A stretch of DNA of 64,000 nt from Cladosporium sp. IMV 00045 (Eukaryota; Ascomycota; Dothideomycetes; Cladosporiales; Cladosporiaceae). Below the pieces are notes generated by a model. The model had not been told where the DNA came from. It was given only the letters and a program-made list of their open reading frames with translations, and made no database searches. Position 1 is the first letter of the stretch. Every line of letters begins with the position of its first letter. The DNA lies in NCBI GenBank assembly GCA_001931905.2, contig MSJI02000499.1:95144-159143 (forward strand), read 5' to 3'. Positions 20,020 through 29,404 of the stretch are shown in pieces. A program made the translations under genes and the position numbers.

Positions 20020-21678
20020 ATGCCTATCCTCCGCCGCAACGCCAAACCCCTCCTCCGCCAGGTCAACAATAAACCTCACGCGAGTAGTGATGATCACCAC
20101 GAAAACACTGCGGCAACAGCAAAAGAAGCTTCAGTCAAAGGCGCGGGAGTACTCCCCACCCCTCCTCTCTCAGGAAAGAACGCAAAGAACGGAAATGGGA
20201 ACGGCGCTGGGAATGGTTCAAAGAACGCGCAAAACAAAGAGAACGAAGAGGGGGATATCTTCGCGGATCCGATGTCGAGCAGCGATGATGAAGAAGGGGC
20301 AGAACCTGTGCAGAGGGTGAGTGGAAGCTTGAAGGAGAATGGGAATGGGAATCGAAATATACACGCCGTCCCGCCTCCTTCGAAGCTCGGATTCAAGCAC
20401 GCCAGAGGGTTCAATGCGCCGAACGATGCGAAGAGCGGCTTCAGACCGCCTCCTGGCATGGCTAGTCAACAGAGCGGAGGGAGTGGGACGAGTAAGCGAA
20501 GCGCGAGCGAGGATCATGAAGGGGACGACGACGAAGGCGCCAATTCGGACGACATGGTTTTCAGCTCGCAGGCTTCGTCGCAGCAAAGGAAGAAGACGCG
20601 CGTAGCTGGGAATGGCACTGGTACTGGCAGGAAACCTGTGGTGGGGAACATCCACGCACCGCCGACTGGTGGACGGGTGGCTATGCGTTATGGCAAGAGA
20701 AAGATTTTGACCGCGAAGGATCGGAAGGAGAAGAAGACGAACGCTGCTGGGTTTAAGACGCCGAAGGGTTTACAGGCTGCAAGCGAGAAAGCCAAGTCAC
20801 CGCCCAAGTTCAAGTTCGCAAAGGGCGCGGACGTCTTCACTTTCGGTCAAGGCGAGGACGAAGCACAAAATCTCGAAGCATCAGAGAATGACCCATCCGA
20901 ACTTAGCGAGCTGAGCTCAGCAGAAAGCGAAGTGGAAGAAATCGACCCGCAAACACTCAACCTGCCCGCGCCGAAAAAGTACACGCCCACAGCCGACTGC
21001 GGCGTGTGCGGCGCACGCGTTCCACTCCAATTAAAGCAAGAGTTCGAAATCAGATATTCCCTCGGCAAAGCGCTGACGTACAAGTGGCAGCAGCGCTTCT
21101 GCCGCTTCCACAAAGTTGAAGCCGCCAAAATCGTCTGGGTCGAGCGCGGGTATCCCTCCATCGAATGGAACAAACTGGACGAGCGATTGCGCGAGCATCA
21201 CGGACGACTTGTCGCCGTGCTGGAAGGGAAGGAGGCTTCGCCGTACCGCGCGAGATTGCAGAAGGTGCTTGATTCTGGCACTACGAGGACGGCGATGAAG
21301 GCTTTCAACGCTGCTACTGGTACTACTTCCACGAGTGCAGAAGGGCAAGAAACGAACCTCGAAATCAAACCAGGCTACTACGGCCCCCGAGGCGAGAAGT
21401 TGATGACCGAGCACATTCTGAGCCACTTCTCCGCGCGCCTACGCGAGCTGGCTCTCACCGACCCGCTCATCAAGGCTTCGGGCGTTGCGGGCGGCGTTTC
21501 TGGTTTCGTGCAGGCTGTGTTAGTGCCGGAGTTGGCTGTTGCTCTCGTTGAGGGGGATTTGACAGTTGATGCGAGCAGAGCGAGAAGGGTGCTTGCGGAG
21601 AGTCTTGAGGTGGGCGAGTTGTTGAATGAGGAGGTTGATGAGAGGGTTGAGAGGGATGGGGAAGTTGAGGGGGGATGA
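20020..21678 (+). CDS. RTC4: Rtc4-like protein (unit A)
   Basis: Intronless, 552 aa. The first 320 residues are disordered: KENEEGDIFADPMSSSDDEE, RKKTR and KDRKEKK basic patches, and Ser-rich acidic stretches such as SELSELSSAESEVEEIDP. The conserved part starts at the zinc-like CGVCGARVPL and continues with LGKALTYKWQQRFCRFHK, GYPSIEWNKLDERLREH and SPYRARLQ. It then gives GYYGPRGEKLMTEHILSHF and VQAVLVPELAVALVEGD, ending ARRVLAESLEVGELLNEE. This is the C-terminal Rtc4 domain found in fungi; yeast Rtc4 was named from a genetic link to telomere capping and its biochemical role is unknown. Nuclear location is likely from the basic patches. The family name rests on the domain pattern; function is not inferable. 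Confidence 0.75.
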   Translation: MPILRRNAKPLLRQVNNKPHASSDDHHENTAATAKEASVKGAGVLPTPPLSGKNAKNGNGNGAGNGSKNAQNKENEEGDIFADPMSSSDDEEGAEPVQRVSGSLKENGNGNRNIHAVPPPSKLGFKHARGFNAPNDAKSGFRPPPGMASQQSGGSGTSKRSASEDHEGDDDEGANSDDMVFSSQASSQQRKKTRVAGNGTGTGRKPVVGNIHAPPTGGRVAMRYGKRKILTAKDRKEKKTNAAGFKTPKGLQAASEKAKSPPKFKFAKGADVFTFGQGEDEAQNLEASENDPSELSELSSAESEVEEIDPQTLNLPAPKKYTPTADCGVCGARVPLQLKQEFEIRYSLGKALTYKWQQRFCRFHKVEAAKIVWVERGYPSIEWNKLDERLREHHGRLVAVLEGKEASPYRARLQKVLDSGTTRTAMKAFNAATGTTSTSAEGQETNLEIKPGYYGPRGEKLMTEHILSHFSARLRELALTDPLIKASGVAGGVSGFVQAVLVPELAVALVEGDLTVDASRARRVLAESLEVGELLNEEVDERVERDGEVEGG

Positions 21679-22262
21679 TGGAGGGACTTTGAGGAGAGAG
21701 GTTGTCAAATGGTCTTGATCTTGATTTGAAGAGAGGCGAGGAGATGTCTGGCTTTTGATTTTCTTCTGCATGTTCATGAAGCATGATTTTTCGAGATACC
21801 CTTTCGTTTGCTTTTTATACATTTATATGAATACATCGTAGTAGCTTTTTCGCAGCAAATCGCAAATCTGAGAGATGTGGTATGGTCTCGAGAACCGTCT
21901 GGTCGTTTTGGCCAATATCACTGCTCTTCTCGAAGCCTGTTTGTACAGCCACAGCCGTGGTCAATTCAAATACACCGATTCCTGAACACCACTTCTCTGG
22001 GTTGAAGACCAATGCACCGGCATGCATTGGTACTTCCCCCAACAAGACGATCCTCCTCACACGCACGTTCTGTTTGTTCCCGCGCGTGTCCCCTTCCTTC
22101 TCCCTTCATGCTCAGAGCAATGGAGCTCGAAATCTCCAGTTCGGCACCCCAATCTTCCCATCCAAGCAATCCTGTCCCGAAAATCCAACAACCCATGATC
22201 TCGGACCCCATCACATCCCATCTTTCACCCCATTTTCCTCATGATCGTCGCTTCTGCTTTCC
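21679..22262. other. Convergent 3' spacer RTC4 / mL53 (unit A)
   Basis: Between two genes facing each other. AT-rich near 21800 (TTTATACATTTATATGAATACA), a likely poly(A) region. No gene seen. Confidence 0.45.
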
Positions 22263-22653
22263 TTAACCATCCAGCTCCTCCTGCCTCAGCAACTGCCTAG
22301 AATGCCTGTCCACTTCCGCCTGAATATCCCTGATCTTCAGTTTCTCCAGGTCGAGGGTCATTTCCTTGCCATCCTCTGTTTCACAAGAAAGTCAGTCAGC
22401 ATACCCATTCTTTCGCCGGTCCGAAAGTCTCCTCTGCTTCGCAGGAAAAGTACCAGGAATAAAACGTACTGAACTTCAACGCCAAAGTCGCGGGCACGCT
22501 TTTCTGCGCCTGGCCCAACATTTTCACGTCGAAGGTCATGGACTGGCGGGCGTTGGGCGGCAGCATGGCGAGGAAGGTGCGCGCCGTCTTGCCGGATTTC
22601 GGGTTGAAGGGCGAGAAGGCCGTGCTGACTGAGGTGAGGTAGCGGGTGAGCAT
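22263..22653 (-). CDS. MRPL44: Mitochondrial large ribosomal subunit protein mL53 (unit A)
   Basis: Two exons, complement(22263..22375, 22470..22653), 98 aa. The intron 22376-22469 uses GTACGT and ACAG. The protein begins MLTRYLTSVSTAFSPFNPKS, has KTARTFLAMLPPNARQSM and TFDVKMLGQAQKSVPATLAL, and ends with a helical tail DLEKLKIRDIQAEVDRHSRQ. This matches the small thioredoxin-fold fungal mL53 (yeast Mrpl44), a component of the mitoribosome near the L7/L12 stalk side. Size agrees with the family. Its start is 333 bp from the start of the NTR2-like gene on the other strand, a head-to-head arrangement. Confidence 0.8.
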
Positions 22654-22986
22654 TTTCGGTTGTTGTCTGCAGTCGTTGTTGGGAGTAGTGGGAGAGAGGT
22701 GAATCGGGTGGTTTTTGTGGTTTCAACGGTCTGGTCTGGTTTGGGAGAGCTGGAATGGGTCGGAGGTGGATTTGCGGAGGAGCGAAAGGACGAGACGTTG
22801 GCGTTGGCCGAATCGGGAAGCTTGCGATGAGCGCGACGTTCACATGTCGTTTTGGTTCGATCAACTTTGACTTCATTAACAACATATACACCTTTCTGCA
22901 AATCGTTGCTTTTCTTGTGAGGAAGTTGATCAAGAGACGGTTCAACACATTGAATCAGACTCTACGGCAAAACCAGCTCAGCAATT
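22654..22986. promoter_or_regulatory. Divergent promoter mL53 / NTR2-like (unit A)
   Basis: A 333-bp interval between two ATGs on opposite strands. It must supply both promoters and leaders. Arrangement and length are kept in unit B (41292-41627). No specific element is claimed. Confidence 0.5.
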
Positions 22987-24600
22987 ATGAAAAAGTCGAT
23001 GTCGCAACGCCGCGTACCGCGCAAGATCGGCGGCGACGACGAGGACGAGCACATGAGCAGCGGCAGCGCAGACACCGGCTCAGAAACAACAGGTGAGTCG
23101 CTTCATACCCATATTCTACTCCCAGGTTCTGTCGATCTGACTTTGTCTCGCCAACCCTCTAGCCCCAGACCACGGCTGACATCAACAGCAACAGAATCCG
23201 CGATCAAGCGACCTAACAAACCACGCAAATCCACCCACCTGCGAAAATCCTTCGGCCCTACAGCCATTCAAAACGACGATGAAGACGACAACGACACAAC
23301 AAGTCCCGCTTCGGTGGTAACGCCCAAACGCTCCTCGAACCTCTCCAAACTCGCCGTCCAGCGCAACGCCTCCAAACGCTCCTCCTTCCTCCCCTCCGAC
23401 CTCCCCAGCGATTCGCAAGAAGACAGCCGACCAAGCTACAGCGCCTCCGACCTCCAAGCCCTCCGAAACAGCACCCCCTCCACTCCCCAGCAACTCGACC
23501 CAGCAAGCTCCTCAAGCCTCGAAGCCGTCTCCGCCAGCGCGCAAGCCCTCGACCTAAACTCCAAATTCGGCTCCTCGCTTGCGCGCTACCAGCCCTCCCC
23601 ACACAACAGTGCCTCAGCAATCCCCTCAGCAGCCGAGGTCGAAGAGAAAAAAGCCCGCCGCGCCCGCCTCGCGCTCGAAAGCAAAGCGGATGAATTCATC
23701 TCTCTGGACCCCGACGAGCCCGGGTTCGACGAAGACGAAGACGGCAATGTGACGAGAGACGATGCCGGGCGACTCATTCTCCGGCCCAAAGATGGTGACA
23801 AGTACGGTATGGCGGAGAGCCGGCTTGTGCGCGACGATGAGGATCTCATGGAGGGCTTTGATGAGTTCACGGGCGAGACGGGCGCGCGGGTCCGTATGGA
23901 CGAGAGCACGAGGGGAGGGGAGAAGGAGAGGCGGAAAGCGGATATGGCGGCGCAGATCGCCGCGGCGGAAGCGGAGGAGGATAGCGAGGAGGGGGATGAG
24001 AGTGAGAGGGAGAGGTACGATGCTTTCGAAGCGGCGCAGACACGGCGCGGGGATTACGGGAGAAGAACTCGAGATGAGGAAGACTCTGCGCACGCCAGGC
24101 CACGCACGCCGCCTAAGATCGCGCCGCTGCCGAGTTTGGACGGGGCGATTGGACGTTTGCGCGGGGCGCTGGAGGCGCTGCAGATGGGGCGGATGGAGAA
24201 GGTGAGGGAGATGGAGGGGTTGGCGAGGGAGAAGGTGAGGCTTGGGGAGGAGGAGGTGAGGGTGCAGAAGGCGTTGAGGGAGACGAGTGAGAAGTTCGAG
24301 GCGTTGAGGAGGGAGAGGGGGATTGTTGGTGGTGGTGGGAGTGCGGTGGGGACGAAGGAGGGGACGCCTGTGTTGGGGTTGGAGGGGAGGGGGGAGAATG
24401 GGGTTGCGAAGAGGGATCACGGAGAGGAGGAGCGGGATGCTGATGCTGATGAGGAAGAGGAGGATGAGAGGCCTAGGTTCGGCTTGGGATCGGGCATGAG
24501 CATCGGTATGGCTGGGAGAGGTTTGGAGAGTCTGGGTGCTTCTCCTGGAGCGAACACGCCGGCCGAACGGGCTCAGAGTGAGCAGGCAATGGAGGAGTGA
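22987..24600 (+). CDS. NTR2: Ntr2-like spliceosome disassembly factor (unit A)
   Basis: Join(22987..23092, 23189..24600), 505 aa. The intron 23093-23188 (GTGAGT, branch CTGAC, CAACAG) is 96 nt and free of stops in frame. The protein opens MKKSMSQRRVPRKIGGDDED, has KRPNKPRKSTHLRKSFGPTA, a Ser-rich linker, and a conserved core EFISLDPDEPGFDEDED... RDDEDLMEGFDEFTGETGAR with QIAAAEAEEDSEEGDES. A long helical, coiled-coil-like segment (LEALQMGRMEKVREMEGLAR) follows, then an acidic tail. The pattern is that of the NTR2 family, which with Ntr1 recruits the helicase Prp43 to release excised lariat introns. The family call comes from the core and layout; a GCFC-type relative is the alternative. Confidence 0.65.
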   Translation: MKKSMSQRRVPRKIGGDDEDEHMSSGSADTGSETTGESLHTHILLPGSVDLTLSRQPSSPRPRLTSTATESAIKRPNKPRKSTHLRKSFGPTAIQNDDEDDNDTTSPASVVTPKRSSNLSKLAVQRNASKRSSFLPSDLPSDSQEDSRPSYSASDLQALRNSTPSTPQQLDPASSSSLEAVSASAQALDLNSKFGSSLARYQPSPHNSASAIPSAAEVEEKKARRARLALESKADEFISLDPDEPGFDEDEDGNVTRDDAGRLILRPKDGDKYGMAESRLVRDDEDLMEGFDEFTGETGARVRMDESTRGGEKERRKADMAAQIAAAEAEEDSEEGDESERERYDAFEAAQTRRGDYGRRTRDEEDSAHARPRTPPKIAPLPSLDGAIGRLRGALEALQMGRMEKVREMEGLAREKVRLGEEEVRVQKALRETSEKFEALRRERGIVGGGGSAVGTKEGTPVLGLEGRGENGVAKRDHGEEERDADADEEEEDERPRFGLGSGMSIGMAGRGLESLGASPGANTPAERAQSEQAMEE

Positions 24601-24925
24601 AACCGATAAAAACACACAATAATGCTTAATCGAAATCCATGTCCCTCAAGATGATGAGTCCAAGGCGTACAGGCCGCCATTTGCCGATTTATATCGTACT
24701 TTGGCTTTCTTGGTAAATTCAAATTCGTGATAGTACTAAAGGTATTGTATCGCTCGCGCGCGAGACTTTTCTGATCGCTTCGCTATGGTTTTTCAATAGA
24801 TCAAGACATTGATTCCCTGTACCGTTCGTCCCTGTCTAACTCTGCCTTTCTTCAAGTTCTTGCAATGTGTCTCAGCATCAAGATTTTTCCCCATTTCTAA
24901 TAATCCGACGTCTTTTCTTTCCTCC
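24601..24925. other. Convergent 3' spacer NTR2 / OST2 (unit A)
   Basis: Short spacer between converging genes. Nothing beyond 3' UTRs expected. Confidence 0.45.
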
Positions 24926-25609
24926 TTAGTTGATGAAGTTCACACAGAAAAAATGCAGTATCATGCTGCCGAAGATGAAGTCCGCGAATGCCCTGTACGG
25001 TTCTCCATGTCAGTTTCTGGCCTTCCTGGTCTGGGATAGCGATTGGAGCCGAAGTATACCTTTCATGTGAGATGCTTTGGAAATCCGCCTTGTTCTCCGG
25101 GTTCGTCTGAATGCGCAAGCTGACCGTGAGCACGAATTGGCCGACAGTTGCTGAGAAACCGGACAGGAAGGCGTTGAATGGCTGTGTGAAGAAGTGGTTC
25201 GTCAGCAATTGTGTTCTCCCGCTTCTTCTTTACATATACACATCTTCCTTCCTCCGCAGAACGAGCAGAAGCAATAACCAGGACACAAAGGCAAGAAAGA
25301 ACTCACAAAATTCCCCGCCACAACACAATAAACAAACTGCAACAACCCGACCACCATCAGGAAGACAAGGAAGGCATCCAGCAATTTCACGCGCTGCGGC
25401 GTCTTGTCCACGTAGCCGTTCCACACTCCCACGCCGATTTGCTGCAGGTCCTGGGCGTTTTTCACATGGCTCGAGGAGGTCGTGGAGGGTTTGTTGGAGG
25501 GCTTGGTCGGTTGGCCCGAGGCGGAGGTTACGGCGGTGCTGGGTTTGGCGGCGCTGGGGGGGATGGCGGAGGGGGAGGGCGTGGTGTTGACGTTCTTTTT
25601 GGGCGCCAT
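24926..25609 (-). CDS. OST2: Oligosaccharyltransferase subunit Ost2/DAD1 (unit A)
   Basis: Three exons, complement(24926..24992, 25060..25181, 25307..25609), 163 aa, all junctions in frame. The N-terminal 55 residues are Ser/Thr/Pro/Lys rich and cytosolic. Then [20 protein letters not shown] leads into a first membrane helix [40 protein letters not shown] forms the second helix, [20 protein letters not shown] is the DAD1 hallmark, and [17 protein letters not shown] is the last helix and C-terminus. DAD1/Ost2 is an essential small subunit of the ER complex that transfers the Glc3Man9GlcNAc2 glycan to Asn of nascent proteins. The N-terminal extension is longer than in animals but usual in fungi. 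Confidence 0.93.
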
Positions 25610-27102
25610 TTTTGAAGTTTTCTTATGGGGTCTTCTTTGGGTGGTGGTGGAGGTGGATTGGAGTTGTTGGTGCTAAGCAATGGGTGGTGCTGGTGATGTG
25701 ATGTTCACAGGTGGATTGAAGTTCGTTGCAGTCGCCGAGGCGCAAGCTCCAGGTGGCTCCTTCGGTCGAGCTGCGCAAGCTGGATGCAGGTCTGGGGTCA
25801 ACTTCACTTGAAGCTTGTGATGAAGTGACTGAGAGCATGGGCAAGCAGCCACACACGGAAATCTGAATTATTCAAATTACTTCGATCTCATAGGATAGGG
25901 GGCTATTGATCAGGACTGATGATCGGTTGATTCATCTGGCAGTCAGCGCCGGGATGTCAACCATTCTCTCTCCCCGTACACCGGTGCAAAAGCGTTCAGT
26001 CGTCTTTTCTGCTTGACACTTCTGGTTGTTGAATCATAAGACCTTCTTGGTCAAAAATATACCTCGGCGTAGTTGAGGCTGTGCTTGTGATATATTGAAA
26101 TAGTGACAGCGGTCATTTCATCTTACAGAGCATTGGTATTTGCAGCCTTCTGAGCACAAAGTATCACTCACTAATCGTTTCTATTAACTACATGTAGCGC
26201 AGAGAGACTGGAAGCCTCAATTGATTTCTTACTTCGAATACACGCCGATTTACGCAAGTCTCAGTCATTTGAATTGGAAGGATCTGCAGGAGGATGGACT
26301 TTGTCAACCTCCAGGACATCGTACCGGCAAGCCTTTGCCGCTTGAAATTCCAATAATGATCAAATGCTCAATGATAACACTGTGATGTTTGGAAATCTAT
26401 AATAAGACGGATATCTGAATGATCGATTGTCAAAGACCTTTGTAAAAGTTTCAATCCATGGTTTCATGGTGTTTCCCAAGACCAGGCGTAAACAATCGAT
26501 CAAAAGCATAGGTATTGACGATATTGGTAACATCATGTCTACATATTACTTGAAGTATGTGACATGCAGGAAGCAACCCGTTCATTTAGTTACATAGATA
26601 CATATCTACCTACATATATGTATATACACATTCATATATACTACTGTTGCTGGTGACGATGACGTGCAGAGCAATGCTATGGCCAATACTCTCGCGGATT
26701 GTTGTCTGAGCGCCCTTTGCTGCCCTCACCGACCGACTCGAGTGTTCCCACTTGCTGGCAGCCCCAAACCAATCACGCAGCGTCTACGGGCTCGTCAGGC
26801 TTCATTCGCATCAGCACATACCACCGCTCGTGCACAGAAAAGACATCATGCCAGGCGGCCTTTCTCTCCACCTCTGCCCTTCTCCCACAGGTCCTCTCGA
26901 ACTAAAATAATAGTAAAATATCATTCCCTATATCGCTCTCTGCCCAGAAGCAACGCCAACAACCCGGCAACCAGCCGAGCAGATCCCCTTACCCACAACT
27001 TCTCCATCCTACCGACATACCCGTCTCTAGGCGGAGACGCTACCCGAAAGGCAAACAATCAACAACGCCATAATCCCTGCCCCTCCCTCTCCGCCGCGAC
27101 CG
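25610..27102. promoter_or_regulatory. Divergent region OST2 / CLIP-like (unit A), with TACATA tract
   Basis: About 1.5 kb between two divergently transcribed genes. At about 26598-26642 there is a TACATA/ACATATAT alternating tract, which is also present in unit B at about 45256-45302. No coding frame is shared by both copies over the middle of the region. Confidence 0.45.
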
Positions 27103-29404
27103 ATGTCACTATACAACCCCAAGATCACCCCCAACCGGAAGCCTCTGCGCGCCGTCTCTTCCACTGCAGCCTTCCAACACAAGCGCACCTCCATCGGTCG
27201 CGTCAGCAAGAATTCCTCCCCGTCGCTGAGAGCCACCGCTGCCGCCGAGAGGAATCGAACTGCCTCACTCCACGCCCTGACTGGCACCACCATGCCCGCC
27301 ACGCCTCTCAGCGCCTCTGTGGCAGGCCACTCGCTCGAAGTCGGAGATGTCGTCAACGTGCCTGGGGATATGTATGGAACTGTGCGCTTCGTCGGCAGTG
27401 TGAGGGGAAAGGCTGGACGGTTCGTTGGCGTCGAGTTGGACAGGGAGTTTGCAGCACGAGGAAAGAATGACGGCGATGTTGACGGGTATGCACGCGCGGA
27501 TCGCTGAGATTGCTATAATAAAGGGGGAAAGGAAAACATTCTGACGGGCCGACTACAGGACACAATACTTCGAGACATCCATCCCAGGCTCCGGTATCTT
27601 TCTTCCAATCCACCGCGCTGAGAGACGCTCACCCTCCGGAGCCACCGATTCATACCCTGGAACACCTACGACTCCTTCCCACAGCACGTTCAATGGCAGG
27701 CGGACGCAGAATGCATACACACCACCCACGCCCGCCGTGCCCGCGAAGTTCTCTAAGTCGGTTGGGCCAGGCGCAAGACCTACCAGTCCGATGTTCAAAC
27801 CGAAGCGACCTTCCCTGCCGAGACCCGAGTCCCCTCTCAGGAGACAACCCAATCTGCCTCCAACGTCCGCATCGAAGAGCATGTCGCAAAGCGTGAGAGG
27901 TGGCCGCCCTCCACTGGGCACCACCCCAAGCAAGCAGTCTCTCAAAACCTCGACTATTGGCGGACGTCCACCTGCAGGCGCCACTCCTCGGCCGTACTCT
28001 CGCACCGGCTCTAGAATGGGAAGCAGGGCGGAAGAAGATGGACCAGGACACGGCACGCGCATGTTTTCACAAACCCAGCGATCGCCCTCAAGGCTTGGGA
28101 GCGCAGGTGGACAAGAGGAAGTATCAACACTTAAAGCACAGCTGGCAGACCGCGACAGACGATTGGAAGAGCAAGCGGCCCACCTGGCAGAGATGGAATC
28201 CAGCGTGAAAGAGCTGTCCGGCCTCATCCCCACAGACGCGCCCACGCCCAACAGCAGGGGTTCTGAGGACGATGACAAGAACGGCACGCAGCTCCGCCAG
28301 GCGCTGCGGGAGAAGAACGAGAAGATATCGATGCTCACGGCCGAGTTCGACGCGCACAGGGCCGATTTCCGCAGCACGCTCGATAGTCTCGAGATGGCGT
28401 CGACGGAGACGGAGCGCGTTTACGAGGAGCAGAAGAGGGACTTGCTCGCGCAGATCGCGGAGCTGCAGGACATGCGGCAGAATCAGGAGGACTTCGAGGG
28501 CGTGGCAGAGCAGTTGAAGCAGCTTGAGGAGCTTGTGGCTGAGCTCGAAGAAGGGCTCGAGGAAAGCAGGAGAGGGGAAGCAGAGGCGCGAGGGGAAGTT
28601 GAGTTCCTGCGCGGTGAGGTTGAAAGAGGTCGTTCAGAGCTACGCAGAGAGCGGGAAAAGGCCGCCGCGGCGCTCAAGGATGTCGGTGGCAGCGTAGCAT
28701 CTCCCAAAGAGCTGGAAGCCAAAGACGACGAAATCAGAGGCCTCAAAGCCATCATCCACGGCCTGAGCGACGGACAAGCCACACCCAGCAGCACAAACGG
28801 CGATTCCAGCAGCGCCGACTCCGAAGACGTGAAACGCCTGCAAGCCGCGCTGGACGAGTCCCGCCTCGAAAGGGAAGAACTCGAACGTGAAGTCGAGCAA
28901 TTGCGCCGTGACAACGCTTCCGCTCAGACGAACGGCCACGCCCGCCACGCCAGCGAATCGACGGAGAAAGCGCTCCCCATGCGCCCGCGCCGCGACACCG
29001 TCAAAGCCGCGTCCAACGCACCTCCCTCGCTCGAAGAAGAAGGAGAAAGAGAACGCCAAAACAACGACGACGACGACGCCGACTCCTCCGATCCCCTCTT
29101 CTGCGAACTCTGCAAGAGCGCACAGCACGACACGCTCGACTGCACGTCTCTGCAAACTTCCGCTGGCGGCCAGCAGGACTCCTCGGTCGAGGACGATCGC
29201 AAGCACGAACCTGCCGCTATGCCGAAACCTCTCTCCCTGGGCGGCGGTGTTGGGAAGGAGAATGAGGATGCTACCGCTCCCCCTGCTGCGGCTCCGGCTG
29301 TTGCGCCCAAGAAGCCTGCTGTGGAAGAAGACGAGGATAAGTGGTGCGCGCTGTGTGAGAAGGATGGCCATTTGGCTTTTGATTGTCCGGAGGAGCAATA
29401 TTAG
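27103..29404 (+). CDS. CLIP-170-like microtubule plus-end protein (unit A)
   Basis: Join(27103..27485, 27559..29404), 742 aa. An N-terminal basic Ser-rich segment precedes a CAP-Gly domain at about residues 78-148: LEVGDVVNVPGDMYGTVRFV, GKAGRFVGVELD and the invariant GKNDG motif within ARGKNDGDVDG. The intron falls just after it. A basic Pro/Ser linker follows (PKRPSLPRPESPLRRQPNLP), then a long coiled coil over roughly 240-560 (heptads such as QLKQLEELVAELEEGLEESR). At the C-terminus are two zinc knuckles, FCELCKSAQHDTLDC and WCALCEKDGHLAFDC, ending EEQY. This is the order in CLIP-170/Tip1/Bik1. Such proteins ride growing microtubule tips through EB1 and link them to dynein or cortex. Role inferred, architecture seen directly. 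Confidence 0.92.
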
